A DNA stretch of 64,000 nucleotides from Candidatus Desulfofervidus auxilii (GCF_001577525.1 NZ_CP013015.1:167173-231172); one strand, 5' to 3'. Shown: positions 1-8,333, counted from the stretch's first letter. Numbers and translations: made by a program. Notes: generated by a model not told the origin, from the letters alone.

Positions 1-597
1 CTTATATCTCGAAAAATCAGGATACCTTACCAGAAGCCTCAACATCTTCTTGCTGTCTGTATCACCAATCTCTAATATCTCAGGACATACTTCTAATAGC
101 CTTTTTCGAAGCCTGTTTTGCAACCTTATCTTCTCATCTATCAGGGTTTGTTGATGCCGAGACAGAATCTTTAACTTTTCATTGATTTTTGTTGCCTTCT
201 CTACCGCAATGAATGCCTTTTCATTTTCAGCGTCTAAATAATCTCTTAATTTCAGCATTTTTGCTAACATTTTTGCGTCCCTTTTATCGTTACGCCATTC
301 TGCCCCAAATACATTCCGAAATTGTTTTAATTTTAAATTATCTACATTGTATAAGGTGAATCCGCTCTCTATAAGTATCCGATCAAATGGTGCTCCGTAT
401 CCATTCTTTCCTTCAATTGCAAATGATATTATCCCACCTTCTCTTTTCTCAATCTCTCTAAATTCTCTAACTGCCTTATAAAATTCACTGAATTTGTGTG
501 CTATCTTCTGGTCATACAAAATCTGTTCTTCATCATCCATGATAATTATGTGATGATTATCACTGCCAATATCGATTCCTCCAGATAACCTTTTCAC
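1..597 (-). CDS. IS110-family transposase, 5' part (runs off the window start)
   Basis: Open reading frame of 199 codons continuing past position 1, so only the N-terminal part is visible. It starts with GTG at 597-595, behind an AGGAGGG ribosome binding site at about 604-610. The N-terminus reads GGIDIGSDNHH and then has IEGKNGYG and RNDKRDAKMLAKM, the acidic RuvC-like (DEDD) motifs of IS110 transposases. A long coiled-coil-like segment follows (residues ~120-180). IS110 enzymes recombine DNA through a DEDD domain and a downstream Ser domain; the latter would lie outside the window. The structured non-coding stretch directly upstream supports the IS110 rather than the IS1111 arrangement. Confidence 0.85.
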   Translation of the reverse strand, partial: MKRLSGGIDIGSDNHHIIIMDDEEQILYDQKIAHKFSEFYKAVREFREIEKREGGIISFAIEGKNGYGAPFDRILIESGFTLYNVDNLKLKQFRNVFGAEWRNDKRDAKMLAKMLKLRDYLDAENEKAFIAVEKATKINEKLKILSRHQQTLIDEKIRLQNRLRKRLLEVCPEILEIGDTDSKKMLRLLVRYPDFSRYK

Positions 598-629
598 GCC
601 TCACCCTCCTTTATGTTTGATATTTTATG

Positions 630-785
630 GCTCTGCCAATACCTTTATCCCGTCTATAATAGCCACTTAAAGGCACCTTTCCATTAGACAGGGTATTGGC
701 AGGAGAACATCCGGCAATTCAAACCGAGTCACAATAATTCAACATTATTGACTGACCCCGTTAGCCACAAATGTTCCCCTAGCCA
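630..785 (-). ncRNA. Candidate IS110 bridge RNA (two-armed folded leader)
   Basis: Read on the minus strand, this stretch between element edge and transposase folds into two nested arms. Arm A: 771-780 pairs with 701-710 (10 bp, one G-U), enclosing an inner stem 744-750/732-738 (7 bp) extended by 753-758/726-731. Arm B: 692-700 pairs with 635-643 (9 bp, perfect), enclosing 683-689/652-660 and an AAAGG/CCTTT hairpin at 669-680. Each arm has an internal loop between outer and inner stems. Bridge RNAs of IS110 elements have this layout (target-binding loop, then donor-binding loop) and lie upstream of the transposase. Function is inferred from fold and position only. Confidence 0.55.
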
Positions 786-1187
786 TTTATCATTTATATC
801 ACATAAAGAAGGCTTCTTAATTTCATTCCCTATTTTTTACTCTCACTTTTAATTATAGACCCCAATTCCACTACATTTGACTATTTCATTCCCTCACTAT
901 TTCACTACTCACTGATTTAATGTTTTGGCATTTAGACATTTGGATTTCATTTGGCATTTGGATTTTGAAATTTAGATTTTTTATTTTTGTTAAATTACTT
1001 ATAGCCTGACTTTGACGTAGCCCTGAACAACATAAGTGTTTTTGATACACATAAGAAATTCTATTCTCAAGGTAAGCATGGTTTCATACTTTAAGAAAAA
1101 CTTTCCTGCCATGTTATATAGCTTAAATCGAGTGGTCTTTATTTAAGGAGGTTTTTTACTAATTAAAAAAGGATTTTGATTTTAGCA
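786..1187. other. AT-rich non-coding stretch
   Basis: No supported gene on either strand. It probably contains the left end of the IS110 element, but I cannot place the junction. Positions 930-985 hold a degenerate short repeat built on the unit CATTTGGA/CATTTAGA. A ribosome-binding-site-like AAGGAGG at about 1145-1151 is not followed by a usable start codon. Confidence 0.5.
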
Positions 1188-1216
1188 TTGACTTTGTCAA
1201 CTATTTTTGTTAATTT
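1188..1216 (+). promoter_or_regulatory. Sigma70-type promoter for the small membrane protein gene
   Basis: TTGACT at 1188-1193 and TAATTT at 1211-1216 are separated by 17 bp and lie 26 bp upstream of the start codon of the small gene at 1243. Confidence 0.5.
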
Positions 1217-1242
1217 CATAAAAATATTTTAAGGAGGCAGAT

Positions 1243-1389
1243 ATGTTACCCTGGTTGGTTTTAAACTGGGATCCAAGCCATATTATATTTTTGGGTGTAT
1301 TCTATTCTGCAATGGGTGCACTGGGTTTAGGTCTCACATTTGTCACCCTAAAAAGCATTCGGGATTATATGAAGGGTGGCGGGCACTAA
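1243..1389 (+). CDS. Small single-span membrane protein, 48 aa
   Basis: ATG at 1243 follows a strong AAGGAGG (1231-1237) and a promoter-like pair. The product begins MLPWLVLNWDPSH, has one hydrophobic segment at about residues 14-37 rich in Gly/Leu/Phe, and ends in a basic tail KSIRDYMKGGGH. This is what a small membrane-anchored or membrane-complex subunit looks like, but I do not recognise the family. Its last four bases overlap the 3' end of the convergent SDR gene. The strong expression signals argue that it is real despite its size. Confidence 0.65.
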   Translation: MLPWLVLNWDPSHIIFLGVFYSAMGALGLGLTFVTLKSIRDYMKGGGH

Positions 1390-2075
1390 CGCCAGAGCAA
1401 CTCTTTGTTTTTTAGGATAATTTCTTTTACTTCCACTGTAGGGTCAAGATTTAACAGATATACAATAGTATCAGCTATTATCTTTGGTGATAAAAGACAT
1501 TTCTCTTTTGGGCAAAAGGGCATTTTTTGAATAAGTTTTGTCTTTACAATTCCTGGAAATATACTAGTAACTTTAATCCCATAACGTTTTCCTTCTTTAT
1601 ACATTACTTCAGCCAATCCTCGCAAAGCAAACTTCATAGCACTATAGGCTGTTCCATAAGGAAAACCCTCTAAACCAGAAATGGAATTAACGAAAATAAC
1701 ATATCCCTTTTTTTGTTTTAAAAATATGTTATATGCCATTTGAGTGAGAAAAAAGGGAATTTTCAAATTGGTTTCATAAGAAGCATCTAACATTTCTAAA
1801 GTGGTATCTTCTACCTTGGCATAAAATCCAGCACCTATAGCATTAATGAATATTTCAGGATTAAATGAATCAAATTTTTTTTCAATTACTTTTGCGTCTT
1901 CCCATAAATTTTTAATAGAGACGAAGACAATATCTTCTATATTAGACAGGTCTTGAGCTAATTCATTTTTCTTTTCTTGGTCTCTATAGGTTAAAAGTAA
2001 TCTATGTCCTGGAGCTAAGGCTTTAGCAATAGCTCTTCCTATGTCTCCTGTAGCGCCAGCAATAATAACATTCAT
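1386..2075 (-). CDS. Short-chain dehydrogenase/reductase (SDR)
   Basis: 229 aa, usual length for a classical SDR. The N-terminal Rossmann motif is GATGDIG (residues 7-13), NAIGAG is the equivalent of NNAG, and the catalytic Ser and YxxxK are in FVNSISG and YSAMK (about residues 128-147). PG follows as usual. It should be a cytoplasmic NAD(P)H-dependent oxidoreductase; the substrate cannot be told. Its start overlaps the stop of the upstream methyltransferase by 4 bp (ATGA), so the two are probably co-translated. Confidence 0.88.
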   Translation of the reverse strand: MNVIIAGATGDIGRAIAKALAPGHRLLLTYRDQEKKNELAQDLSNIEDIVFVSIKNLWEDAKVIEKKFDSFNPEIFINAIGAGFYAKVEDTTLEMLDASYETNLKIPFFLTQMAYNIFLKQKKGYVIFVNSISGLEGFPYGTAYSAMKFALRGLAEVMYKEGKRYGIKVTSIFPGIVKTKLIQKMPFCPKEKCLLSPKIIADTIVYLLNLDPTVEVKEIILKNKELLWR

Positions 2076-2761
2076 GGCTTTTCTCCCCTAATCAATACAA
2101 AAGCGGCTAAGTGTCTTAATGGCGAGGTTGCCCATTTGCGATCTAATTTCTCTACCAGGGGGATTAAAAAACACGGAATAAAGGCAGGAAAATAAATTAC
2201 ACCTCTGGTGGTTAAATTAATAAAACCAGCTTGCTTAAAAAGAATTTTCAATTGGTTAACAGTATAAAACCTGGCATAGCGATAGGCTGTCTCCTTAAAA
2301 ATAGACTTTAGCCGCTTAAATAAAAACCAGGCACTAAAGGTATTCATTGTTCCTAAAATAATTTCTCCCTTAGGCCTTAAAACCCGATAAATCTCGCTGA
2401 GTGTCTTTTCAGGATAGGTTAAAAATTCAAACAAAGTAATGCTTAATATACTGTCTAGAGATTGATTTTTAAATGGTAAAATACTGGCATCTCCCAATAC
2501 AAATGGAACAGACATTTTTTGTATGGCGATTTTTAACATCTCCATAGATTTATCTAATCCTATCACCTTTATTCCTAATCTATTCAAAGCTAAAGTATAA
2601 TTGCCCGTACCACAACCTAAATCTAGAATTACGCCCTTTTGCCCCTTCATAAGAGAAAATACCTGCTCTTTTTCCACTGCATCTACATAGCTGCCTATGG
2701 GTGTGGTGTACCAGGTATCGTATTTAGACGCAATTTGCTCAAAATAAGCTACTGGTTCCAT
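2072..2761 (-). CDS. Class I SAM-dependent methyltransferase (UbiE/Methyltransf_11 type)
   Basis: 229 aa. Motif I VILDLGCGTGNY lies near residues 44-55, the acidic ribose-binding residue is in VIGLDKS, and motifs GDASILPF and LRPKGEIILGTM follow in the order typical of UbiE-like small-molecule methyltransferases. The C-terminal 50 residues are hydrophobic (FPAFIPCFLIPLVE) and may contact a lipid substrate or the membrane. First gene of a two-gene operon with the SDR; together they may modify the same unknown small molecule or lipid. Confidence 0.85.
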   Translation of the reverse strand: MEPVAYFEQIASKYDTWYTTPIGSYVDAVEKEQVFSLMKGQKGVILDLGCGTGNYTLALNRLGIKVIGLDKSMEMLKIAIQKMSVPFVLGDASILPFKNQSLDSILSITLFEFLTYPEKTLSEIYRVLRPKGEIILGTMNTFSAWFLFKRLKSIFKETAYRYARFYTVNQLKILFKQAGFINLTTRGVIYFPAFIPCFLIPLVEKLDRKWATSPLRHLAAFVLIRGEKP

Positions 2762-3134
2762 AAAATTAATAATATTACATTTTGAGATATTTTAAAATAA
2801 CATCTTCTTTTCAAAATCCGCGATTTATTTTCTATTCTAGCGTCTCCACTCGCAGGGGTGTAATTATTTTAATTGAGGAAATTGGTGTTAATAGCACACG
2901 TAATTTATAAAAATAATTCAATTGCTTGACTTTGACCACAGTATCTGACCCCATTTCCTACAAATTTTGTCATTTGAATAACAAAATTTGTCAATTTAAG
3001 AAGAGGTAAGGAGTGTTATTTAAAGCTGGTCTTCTTACAAGTTCCGAGACATCCAAATTTTCCCAAAATGGCACATTTTTTGCCTTAACATATAAATAGG
3101 GGATTGTGAAATAACCTGATAAACAGGCTTTTAG
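2762..3134. other. Non-coding stretch with an inverted repeat at 2960-2991
   Basis: AT-rich intergenic DNA between two divergent transcription units. ACAAATTTTGT (2960-2970) and ACAAAATTTGT (2981-2991) form an 11-bp perfect inverted repeat with a 10-base spacer, compatible with a dimeric-regulator site or a hairpin. No gene is supported. Confidence 0.5.
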
Positions 3135-3163
3135 TTGACATTTTGGATATAAATGGCTATAAT
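3135..3163 (+). promoter_or_regulatory. Perfect sigma70 promoter of the multiheme cytochrome gene
   Basis: TTGACA (3135-3140), 17-bp spacer, TATAAT (3158-3163): both hexamers match the consensus exactly. Strong Shine-Dalgarno AAGGAGGTGA follows at 3172-3181. Implies high constitutive expression. Confidence 0.85.
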
Positions 3164-3187
3164 AAAGAAAAAAGGAGGTGAAAGGAA

Positions 3188-4234
3188 ATGCGAAAATGGG
3201 GTTTAATCTTGGTGCTTATTGTAGGTTTGGTTGGCCTTTATGGGATAGCACAGGCTAAGGTATCAGGTGTCTGTTCAAATTGTCATACCATGCATTATAG
3301 CCAGGATGGGGGTGTACTTTCAGAGTGGGGGCAGAGTGGACCTTATGAGTCGTTACTAGTAAATAACTGTGTTGGTTGCCACACAGGAGAAAATGATGGC
3401 ACAAATACTACTCCTTATGTCTATTCTACAAGTTCCCTAACTTATGGAACAGATACCCTTGCAGGTGGAAATTTTTATTGGGTAGCCAATGGGTGTGATG
3501 AATGTGGTCACAATGTAACTGATATTCCTGGAGTAAGTCAAGATAGCAATTTTTCTCAAACTCCAGGTCATGTGGACGGTACAACCTGCAGTAGTTGTCA
3601 TGGTAGTGGTAATATGGTGCTTACTAAATGTGTCTTTTGTCATAATCCAAAACATCATGTAGATGATAGTGGCCCAGTTGTAGGTGATGATGAAGAAGTT
3701 AAGTATAGGTTTTTAAGCCTTGACTATTACCACCCATCTTCTTTTCAGGAAGGTAGTTATAATTTTTATGGGGTTGCAGGTATAGAAGATGGTGATTGGG
3801 AATATACTGTAAGTTCAACTGACCATAATGAATATTGTGGTGCTGCTAGTTCAGAGGATTATTCAGGTGCTTCTCATTCTATAAGTAGATATTGTGCTGC
3901 CTGTCATTGGGGATTTTATGGAGATAATACTGGGCATTGGAAAAAGCACCCATCAGATTATGCCTTACCAAATAGTGGTGAATATGCAAATTATACAACC
4001 TACAACCCTTTAGCTCCTATAGCTAGACTTGAAAGCACTTTAACAAGCATGACAGCAGCCAGCTCAACTGTAACACCAGGAGAGGACCAAGTTTCTTGTC
4101 TTTCCTGCCATCGTCCACATGGAAGTCCATATTCAGATATGCTTAGATGGGATTATGAAAATGAGTGTAAAGCAGGCACATCAGACCCAGACTGTGGCTG
4201 TTTTGTTTGTCATACAGAAAAAGGTGGTAGTTAA
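3188..4234 (+). CDS. Exported heptaheme c-type cytochrome
   Basis: 348 aa with a signal peptide (residues 1-23, cut after AQA). Seven CXXCH haem sites: CSNCH (29-33), CVGCH (61-65), CSSCH, CVFCH, CAACH, CLSCH and CFVCH near the C-terminus. The first haem is followed by TMHYSQ, common in cytochromes of metal-reducing and sulfate-reducing Desulfobacterota. CDECGH at 103-108 is not a standard haem site; its GHNV part is probably a conserved distal histidine. The long Ser/Thr/Gly-rich stretches between haems suggest a periplasmic or extracellular electron carrier. The gene stands alone behind a perfect promoter and is probably abundant. Exact family not assigned. Confidence 0.9.
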   Translation: MRKWGLILVLIVGLVGLYGIAQAKVSGVCSNCHTMHYSQDGGVLSEWGQSGPYESLLVNNCVGCHTGENDGTNTTPYVYSTSSLTYGTDTLAGGNFYWVANGCDECGHNVTDIPGVSQDSNFSQTPGHVDGTTCSSCHGSGNMVLTKCVFCHNPKHHVDDSGPVVGDDEEVKYRFLSLDYYHPSSFQEGSYNFYGVAGIEDGDWEYTVSSTDHNEYCGAASSEDYSGASHSISRYCAACHWGFYGDNTGHWKKHPSDYALPNSGEYANYTTYNPLAPIARLESTLTSMTAASSTVTPGEDQVSCLSCHRPHGSPYSDMLRWDYENECKAGTSDPDCGCFVCHTEKGGS

Positions 4235-4260
4235 ATCTCACAAGCGCCTTGATTTTTAAT

Positions 4261-4283
4261 GGGACAGCCTAAAAGGCTGTCCC
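4261..4283 (+). terminator. Stem-loop after the cytochrome gene
   Basis: GGGACAGCCT/AGGCTGTCCC, a 10-bp perfect stem with a three-base loop, starts 27 bp after the stop codon. There is no T-tract behind it, so it may stabilise the 3' end of the mRNA rather than terminate by itself. Confidence 0.5.
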
Positions 4284-4591
4284 AGCAGTGGAAAGAATTA
4301 AAATGCAAAGACACGACCCCTAAAAAGGCCGTCTTTAATCATTTTAAGTTTAATAATTAAAGAAAAACTTTTTCTTTCTTTATATGGAAACTTTAAATAT
4401 GTTTTTTTAAAAATTTGCTTTATTTTACTATATTTGCCCGCCTGCCTGACGGCCGTGTCTGCCGACAGGCAGGTGGGTGGGTTTTCTTTTAAAGTTATCA
4501 GAAATTGGGGGTTCTTGTTTTATTTATCCTGTTATGTTAAATTTTTAGCAAAATTTAACTGCCCGAAGGTGGGGACAGGGAGGGTAAAATT
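4284..4591. other. Non-coding stretch upstream of ssb
   Basis: Contains a weak bulged hairpin around 4307-4336 (AAAGA...TCTTT ends), AT-rich DNA, and the GC-rich palindromic repeat listed separately. No gene seen. Confidence 0.5.
4439..4475. repeat. GC-rich palindromic dispersed repeat, copy 1
   Basis: Palindrome CCTGCCTG ... CAGGCAGG around a CGGCCGTGTCTGCCGACAG core. The same 26-base core recurs identically at 23836-23862, and shorter relatives lie near 37642, 47438 and 63450. Its base composition is very different from the AT-rich surroundings. Confidence 0.8.
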
Positions 4592-4990
4592 ATGGCGGGT
4601 ATTAACAAAGTAATTCTTATTGGGCATTTAGGTGCAGATCCAGAGCTCCGTTATACACCAAATGGTACACCGGTAGCTAATTTTAGAATTGCTACCACAG
4701 AACGATGGACAAACAAACAAGGAGAAAGGACGGAATCTACTGAGTGGCATCGGATAGTAGCCTGGGGGAAATTAGGGGAATTTTGTGGTCAATATTTAAA
4801 TAAAGGGAAACAAGTATATATTGAAGGAAGGTTAAGGACTCGTTCCTGGGAAGATAGGGATGGGAAAAAACAATGGACTACTGAAATTATTGCTCAAAGA
4901 TTACAACTTTTAGGGAAACCAGAAAAACCTTCTGAAGAAGAAGTGCCTGTTCCTGAAGAAGCACCTGTTGAAGAAGACATTCCCTTTTAA
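4592..4990 (+). CDS. ssb: Single-stranded DNA-binding protein
   Basis: 132 aa. Begins [21 protein letters not shown], the bacterial SSB OB-fold start, continues with [14 protein letters not shown] and [11 protein letters not shown] (OB-fold strands, residues ~50-85), and ends in an acidic linker and the DIPF tail that binds DNA-metabolism partners. Shorter linker than in E. coli SSB. Only 10 bp separate it from the PEP carboxylase gene, so the two probably share a transcript although their functions are unrelated. Confidence 0.96.
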   Translation: MAGINKVILIGHLGADPELRYTPNGTPVANFRIATTERWTNKQGERTESTEWHRIVAWGKLGEFCGQYLNKGKQVYIEGRLRTRSWEDRDGKKQWTTEIIAQRLQLLGKPEKPSEEEVPVPEEAPVEEDIPF

Positions 4991-5000
4991 AATATAAAGT

Positions 5001-6485
5001 ATGCTTCCCAAAATTCCTCGAGTGATGTCTACCCAACACCCTGACAATGTAACTCCGCCATTTTTTACCCAAAGTTCCGAAATGGGGGGAGAAGATGAAA
5101 TACAAGAGGCTTATTACGCCTTTTCCCATCTGGATTGTGATGAGCAAATGTGGGATTGTGAAGGAAAAGAGGTAGATATTTATGTGGTTAGAAAACTCTT
5201 AGCTAGATATGAACGGTTTTTCAAAAAACACCCTTTGGGTAAAGAAATTTTTATTACTTTAAGGATACCCAATCCCACTGTGGAAAAGGAAGAAGCCAAA
5301 ATCATTTTTGAAACGTTAGAAAGTATTCCTCGCTCTTATGATACTGCTAAACTCTTTTATAAAAAAGATATCCCTCCGATTTTTGAAGTCATCTTGCCTA
5401 TGACTACTTCTTCGCAATGTCTTAATCGGATTTATTATTATTACAAAGAATTCGTAGCTGGTAAGCAGAATTTAACATTATCTCCCGGTGATATTACCAT
5501 TGCTGATTGGATTGGAAAGTTTTATCCACAAACTATCAATGTAATTCCTCTTTTTGAAGACAAACAATACCTGTTAGAAGCCCATCATATACTTTCTGAA
5601 TATTTAAAAGACAAAAAATTTCCCTATCATCGAGTATTTTTAGCAAGGTCAGATCCTGCCTTAAATTATGGAATGATAAGTGCTGTTTTATTGATCAAAA
5701 TCTCCTTACAACGATTGAGGAAACTTTCTGAAAGATTGGAAAAACCTATCTATCCTATACTGGGTGTAGGAACAGTGCCTTTTAGAGGAAATTTCAGACC
5801 TGACAATGTCAGAAATCTCTGTTTTGAGTTTCCAGATGTGCAGACCTTTACTGTTCAATCTGCCTTCAAGTATGATTTTCCTGTGCAGGAAGTGATTAGC
5901 GCTATCCAAAAACTAAAACAAACTCCTAGATTACATGGCTGGGTAGTGGATGAAGAAAAATGTTTAAAGATAATAGATAAAGTTTCCATGGCCTATGCCA
6001 AACAAGTAGAGGCCTTAGCACCATTGATCAATAAGGTGGCCAGATATGTGCCCAAGAGAAGAAGACGCAAATTACACATAGGGCTATTTGGTTATTCTAG
6101 AAAACTAGGAGGTATTATCCTACCACGGGCTATTGGTTTTTGTGCTGCTTGTTATTCTCTTGGTTTACCGCCAGAAATACTGGGTTTTCATGCCTTAGAT
6201 GATAAGGATATTGTCTTTCTGAAAGATGTTTATGTTGACTTTGAACAAAGCATGGGCAATGCCCTTAAATTCTTTAATGAAAAGGTGTTGGATATTCTAC
6301 CAAAAGATACCTCAAAATCTGTAAAAACAACTTGGGAAAAATTATGTGAACTATTTTCTTTTGAGATAGATTTAGAACATAAACAAATTACATCTCATAT
6401 CATTAATGATTTAAAATTTGAACACTATGAAATCATTTCTTCTCTTGTAACAGAAGCAGCCCATATCAGAAATTTTTTGGGGTAA
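5001..6485 (+). CDS. ppcA: Archaeal-type phosphoenolpyruvate carboxylase
   Basis: 494 aa, about half the length of bacterial Ppc (~900 aa) and in the range of the archaeal-type enzyme (~480-530). The diagnostic start PRVMSTQHPDN is present, as are FEVILPMTTSS, a central VGTVPFRGNFRPDN and C-terminal FGYSRKLGG. Catalyses PEP + bicarbonate to oxaloacetate (anaplerosis). The family is common in archaea and known from few bacteria, so acquisition from archaea is likely. Weak ribosome binding site; translation may depend on ssb 10 bp upstream. Its stop abuts the stop of the convergent radical SAM gene with no spacer. Confidence 0.93.
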   Translation: MLPKIPRVMSTQHPDNVTPPFFTQSSEMGGEDEIQEAYYAFSHLDCDEQMWDCEGKEVDIYVVRKLLARYERFFKKHPLGKEIFITLRIPNPTVEKEEAKIIFETLESIPRSYDTAKLFYKKDIPPIFEVILPMTTSSQCLNRIYYYYKEFVAGKQNLTLSPGDITIADWIGKFYPQTINVIPLFEDKQYLLEAHHILSEYLKDKKFPYHRVFLARSDPALNYGMISAVLLIKISLQRLRKLSERLEKPIYPILGVGTVPFRGNFRPDNVRNLCFEFPDVQTFTVQSAFKYDFPVQEVISAIQKLKQTPRLHGWVVDEEKCLKIIDKVSMAYAKQVEALAPLINKVARYVPKRRRRKLHIGLFGYSRKLGGIILPRAIGFCAACYSLGLPPEILGFHALDDKDIVFLKDVYVDFEQSMGNALKFFNEKVLDILPKDTSKSVKTTWEKLCELFSFEIDLEHKQITSHIINDLKFEHYEIISSLVTEAAHIRNFLG

Positions 6486-7496
6486 TTACATCCCTACCCC
6501 AGGGATTTTTGTTCCGCAATGGGCACAGCATCCATCTTTAATATTGTATTCTATTATGGTATATCCATATCTGCCAATGAGTAAATTATTGCAATGATGG
6601 CAATAGGTATTTTCCCCTTTGTTCCCAGGGATATTGCCTGTATAAACGTAATGTAACCCTTCTTCCAGGCCAATTTCTCTCGCTCTGTGTATAGTTTCTA
6701 TGGGTGTGGGTGGAAGATTGGTAAGACGATATGTAGGGAAAAAACGGCTAATGTGCCAGGGAATATCAGGATTTAGTTGATAGAGCCACCTGGCTATATC
6801 TTTTAACTCATCTTCTGAGTCATTCAGGGTAGGAATAAGAAGGGTGGTTACCTCTACCCAAATGCCCATTTTGACCATATTGGTAATAGTATCCAATACA
6901 GGTTGTAATCTCCCTCCACATATCTTTTTATAATATGTGTCTTGAAAAGATTTCAAATCAACATTAGCTGCATGGAGATAAGGCTTAATGGTTTCCAAGG
7001 CGTCTTTAGTCATGTATCCATTGGTAACAAATAAGTTTTTCAATCCTTTTTTTACTGCTTGATAAGCAGTATCATAGGCCAATTCAAAAAATATGGTGGG
7101 TTCTGTATAGGTATAAGCAATAGAACTAGCTTTTTGAGATAATGCCTTAGCTACAATCTCTTTAGGTGTAGTATCCCAACCTAGAATTTTCCCTTCTTCT
7201 TTAGGCATTTGGGAAATGTCTGCATTCTGACAAAAAAGACACTTAAAATTACAACCTACGGTGGCAATGGAAAAAGAAAGACTGCCAGGATAAAAATGAT
7301 AAAGGGGTTTTTTCTCAATGGGGTCATTGTGTTCAGCAACTACTTTACCATAAACCAGTGAGTTTAATATCCCATCCTGGTTTTCTCTTACTCCACAAAT
7401 ACCGCGTTTCCCTGAATTGATAACACAGTGGTGAGCACACAGATTGCATCGTACTTTATTCCCTTTGAGTTTTTCATAAAGCATGGCTTCTTTCAT
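6486..7496 (-). CDS. amrS: AmmeMemoRadiSam system radical SAM enzyme
   Basis: 336 aa. Radical SAM cluster motif in VGCNFKCLFCQNADIS (CxxxCxxC, about residues 80-92), an N-terminal CNLCAHHCVI cysteine motif, and a C-terminal zinc-ribbon-like part YCHHCNNLL...CAHCGTKIPG. This is the layout of the pyruvate-formate-lyase-activase-like AmrS family that is paired with AMMECR1 and Memo proteins in many anaerobes; neither partner is in this window. Reaction not known. Monocistronic here, with 180 bp upstream for its promoter. Confidence 0.9.
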   Translation of the reverse strand: MKEAMLYEKLKGNKVRCNLCAHHCVINSGKRGICGVRENQDGILNSLVYGKVVAEHNDPIEKKPLYHFYPGSLSFSIATVGCNFKCLFCQNADISQMPKEEGKILGWDTTPKEIVAKALSQKASSIAYTYTEPTIFFELAYDTAYQAVKKGLKNLFVTNGYMTKDALETIKPYLHAANVDLKSFQDTYYKKICGGRLQPVLDTITNMVKMGIWVEVTTLLIPTLNDSEDELKDIARWLYQLNPDIPWHISRFFPTYRLTNLPPTPIETIHRAREIGLEEGLHYVYTGNIPGNKGENTYCHHCNNLLIGRYGYTIIEYNIKDGCCAHCGTKIPGVGM

Positions 7497-7676
7497 CTTT
7501 GCCTCCTTGAATTTAAAATGTAGATTAAAATGTATTTTGTCAAGTATTAAATAAAATTGAGACTTTACAGCCGTTTTTTCTTGACTTTTGGATAAACTTA
7601 ATACCTATTATTTTTGATCTGTTCAAATCTGATTTTGGTATGTTATAGTAGAATCTACAAAATATACCAGCTAAAC

Positions 7677-8333
7677 TTATTTACCCTTTATTTTCTTTAT
7701 TGCTTCACTTGCCCATTTGCCTAATGGTTTTTTATAAAACTTGCCATCAATATAAATTGCTACTTCTTCAGTTCGCTGAAGTAAATCTTTTAAATAAGGC
7801 AAAGCAGGTTTAAAGCTCACTTTTCCCATTGCCCAGGCAAAAAGCCCTAGTGTTTCTGGTTCATTTATTTTTAAAACCTGTGAAAAAATTTCATTTTGAA
7901 AAAAGGATACTGAATCTTTTATCCTTTCTCCTAAACGTCCAATACCCCATAATCCACCTTTCACCAATGGTGGTTCTTCAAAGGCATGAGCAACCATCAT
8001 ACTGCCATAGGGTTCAAGTAGTTGAGGAATGTGGATAATTATCTCTGCCACAGTTTGAGGTGCATTCCAGCCAATACCGCCTGATTCGTCATTCATAGAC
8101 CAAAAAAGATTTCGTATAAACTCCCTCACTTTTTCTTTTTTATTCTCTTGCCACCACACTTGCATTAATTTAGCTATAGCCTCTATTGCTGGCCAATAAA
8201 TTCTTGAATCAACATCATAAAGACAGGAACGCAAAAACTTAAAAGCACGCACATTTTTATTGCATAAAAAGATAATTTGTTCAAAATCCCTTTTTAAAAG
8301 TAACTCTTTAATGGTTTGTTTCTGTAAATGCAT
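7677..8333 (-). CDS. DVU0298 family HEAT-like repeat protein
   Basis: 218 aa. The central block WSMNDESGGIGWNAPQ, followed by GGLWGIGRL, is the signature of the DVU0298 family found in Desulfovibrio and relatives. Helical repeat composition suggests a HEAT-type scaffold or phycocyanobilin-lyase-like fold. Function unknown; cytoplasmic, no signal peptide. Starts at the last base of the mutM stop region (one-base overlap), so it is probably co-transcribed with mutM. Confidence 0.82.
   Translation of the reverse strand: MHLQKQTIKELLLKRDFEQIIFLCNKNVRAFKFLRSCLYDVDSRIYWPAIEAIAKLMQVWWQENKKEKVREFIRNLFWSMNDESGGIGWNAPQTVAEIIIHIPQLLEPYGSMMVAHAFEEPPLVKGGLWGIGRLGERIKDSVSFFQNEIFSQVLKINEPETLGLFAWAMGKVSFKPALPYLKDLLQRTEEVAIYIDGKFYKKPLGKWASEAIKKIKGK

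Noticed and set aside
4261-4283. Full intrinsic terminator after the cytochrome gene
   Set aside because: The stem is perfect but no T-run follows; kept only as a stem-loop with moderate confidence.
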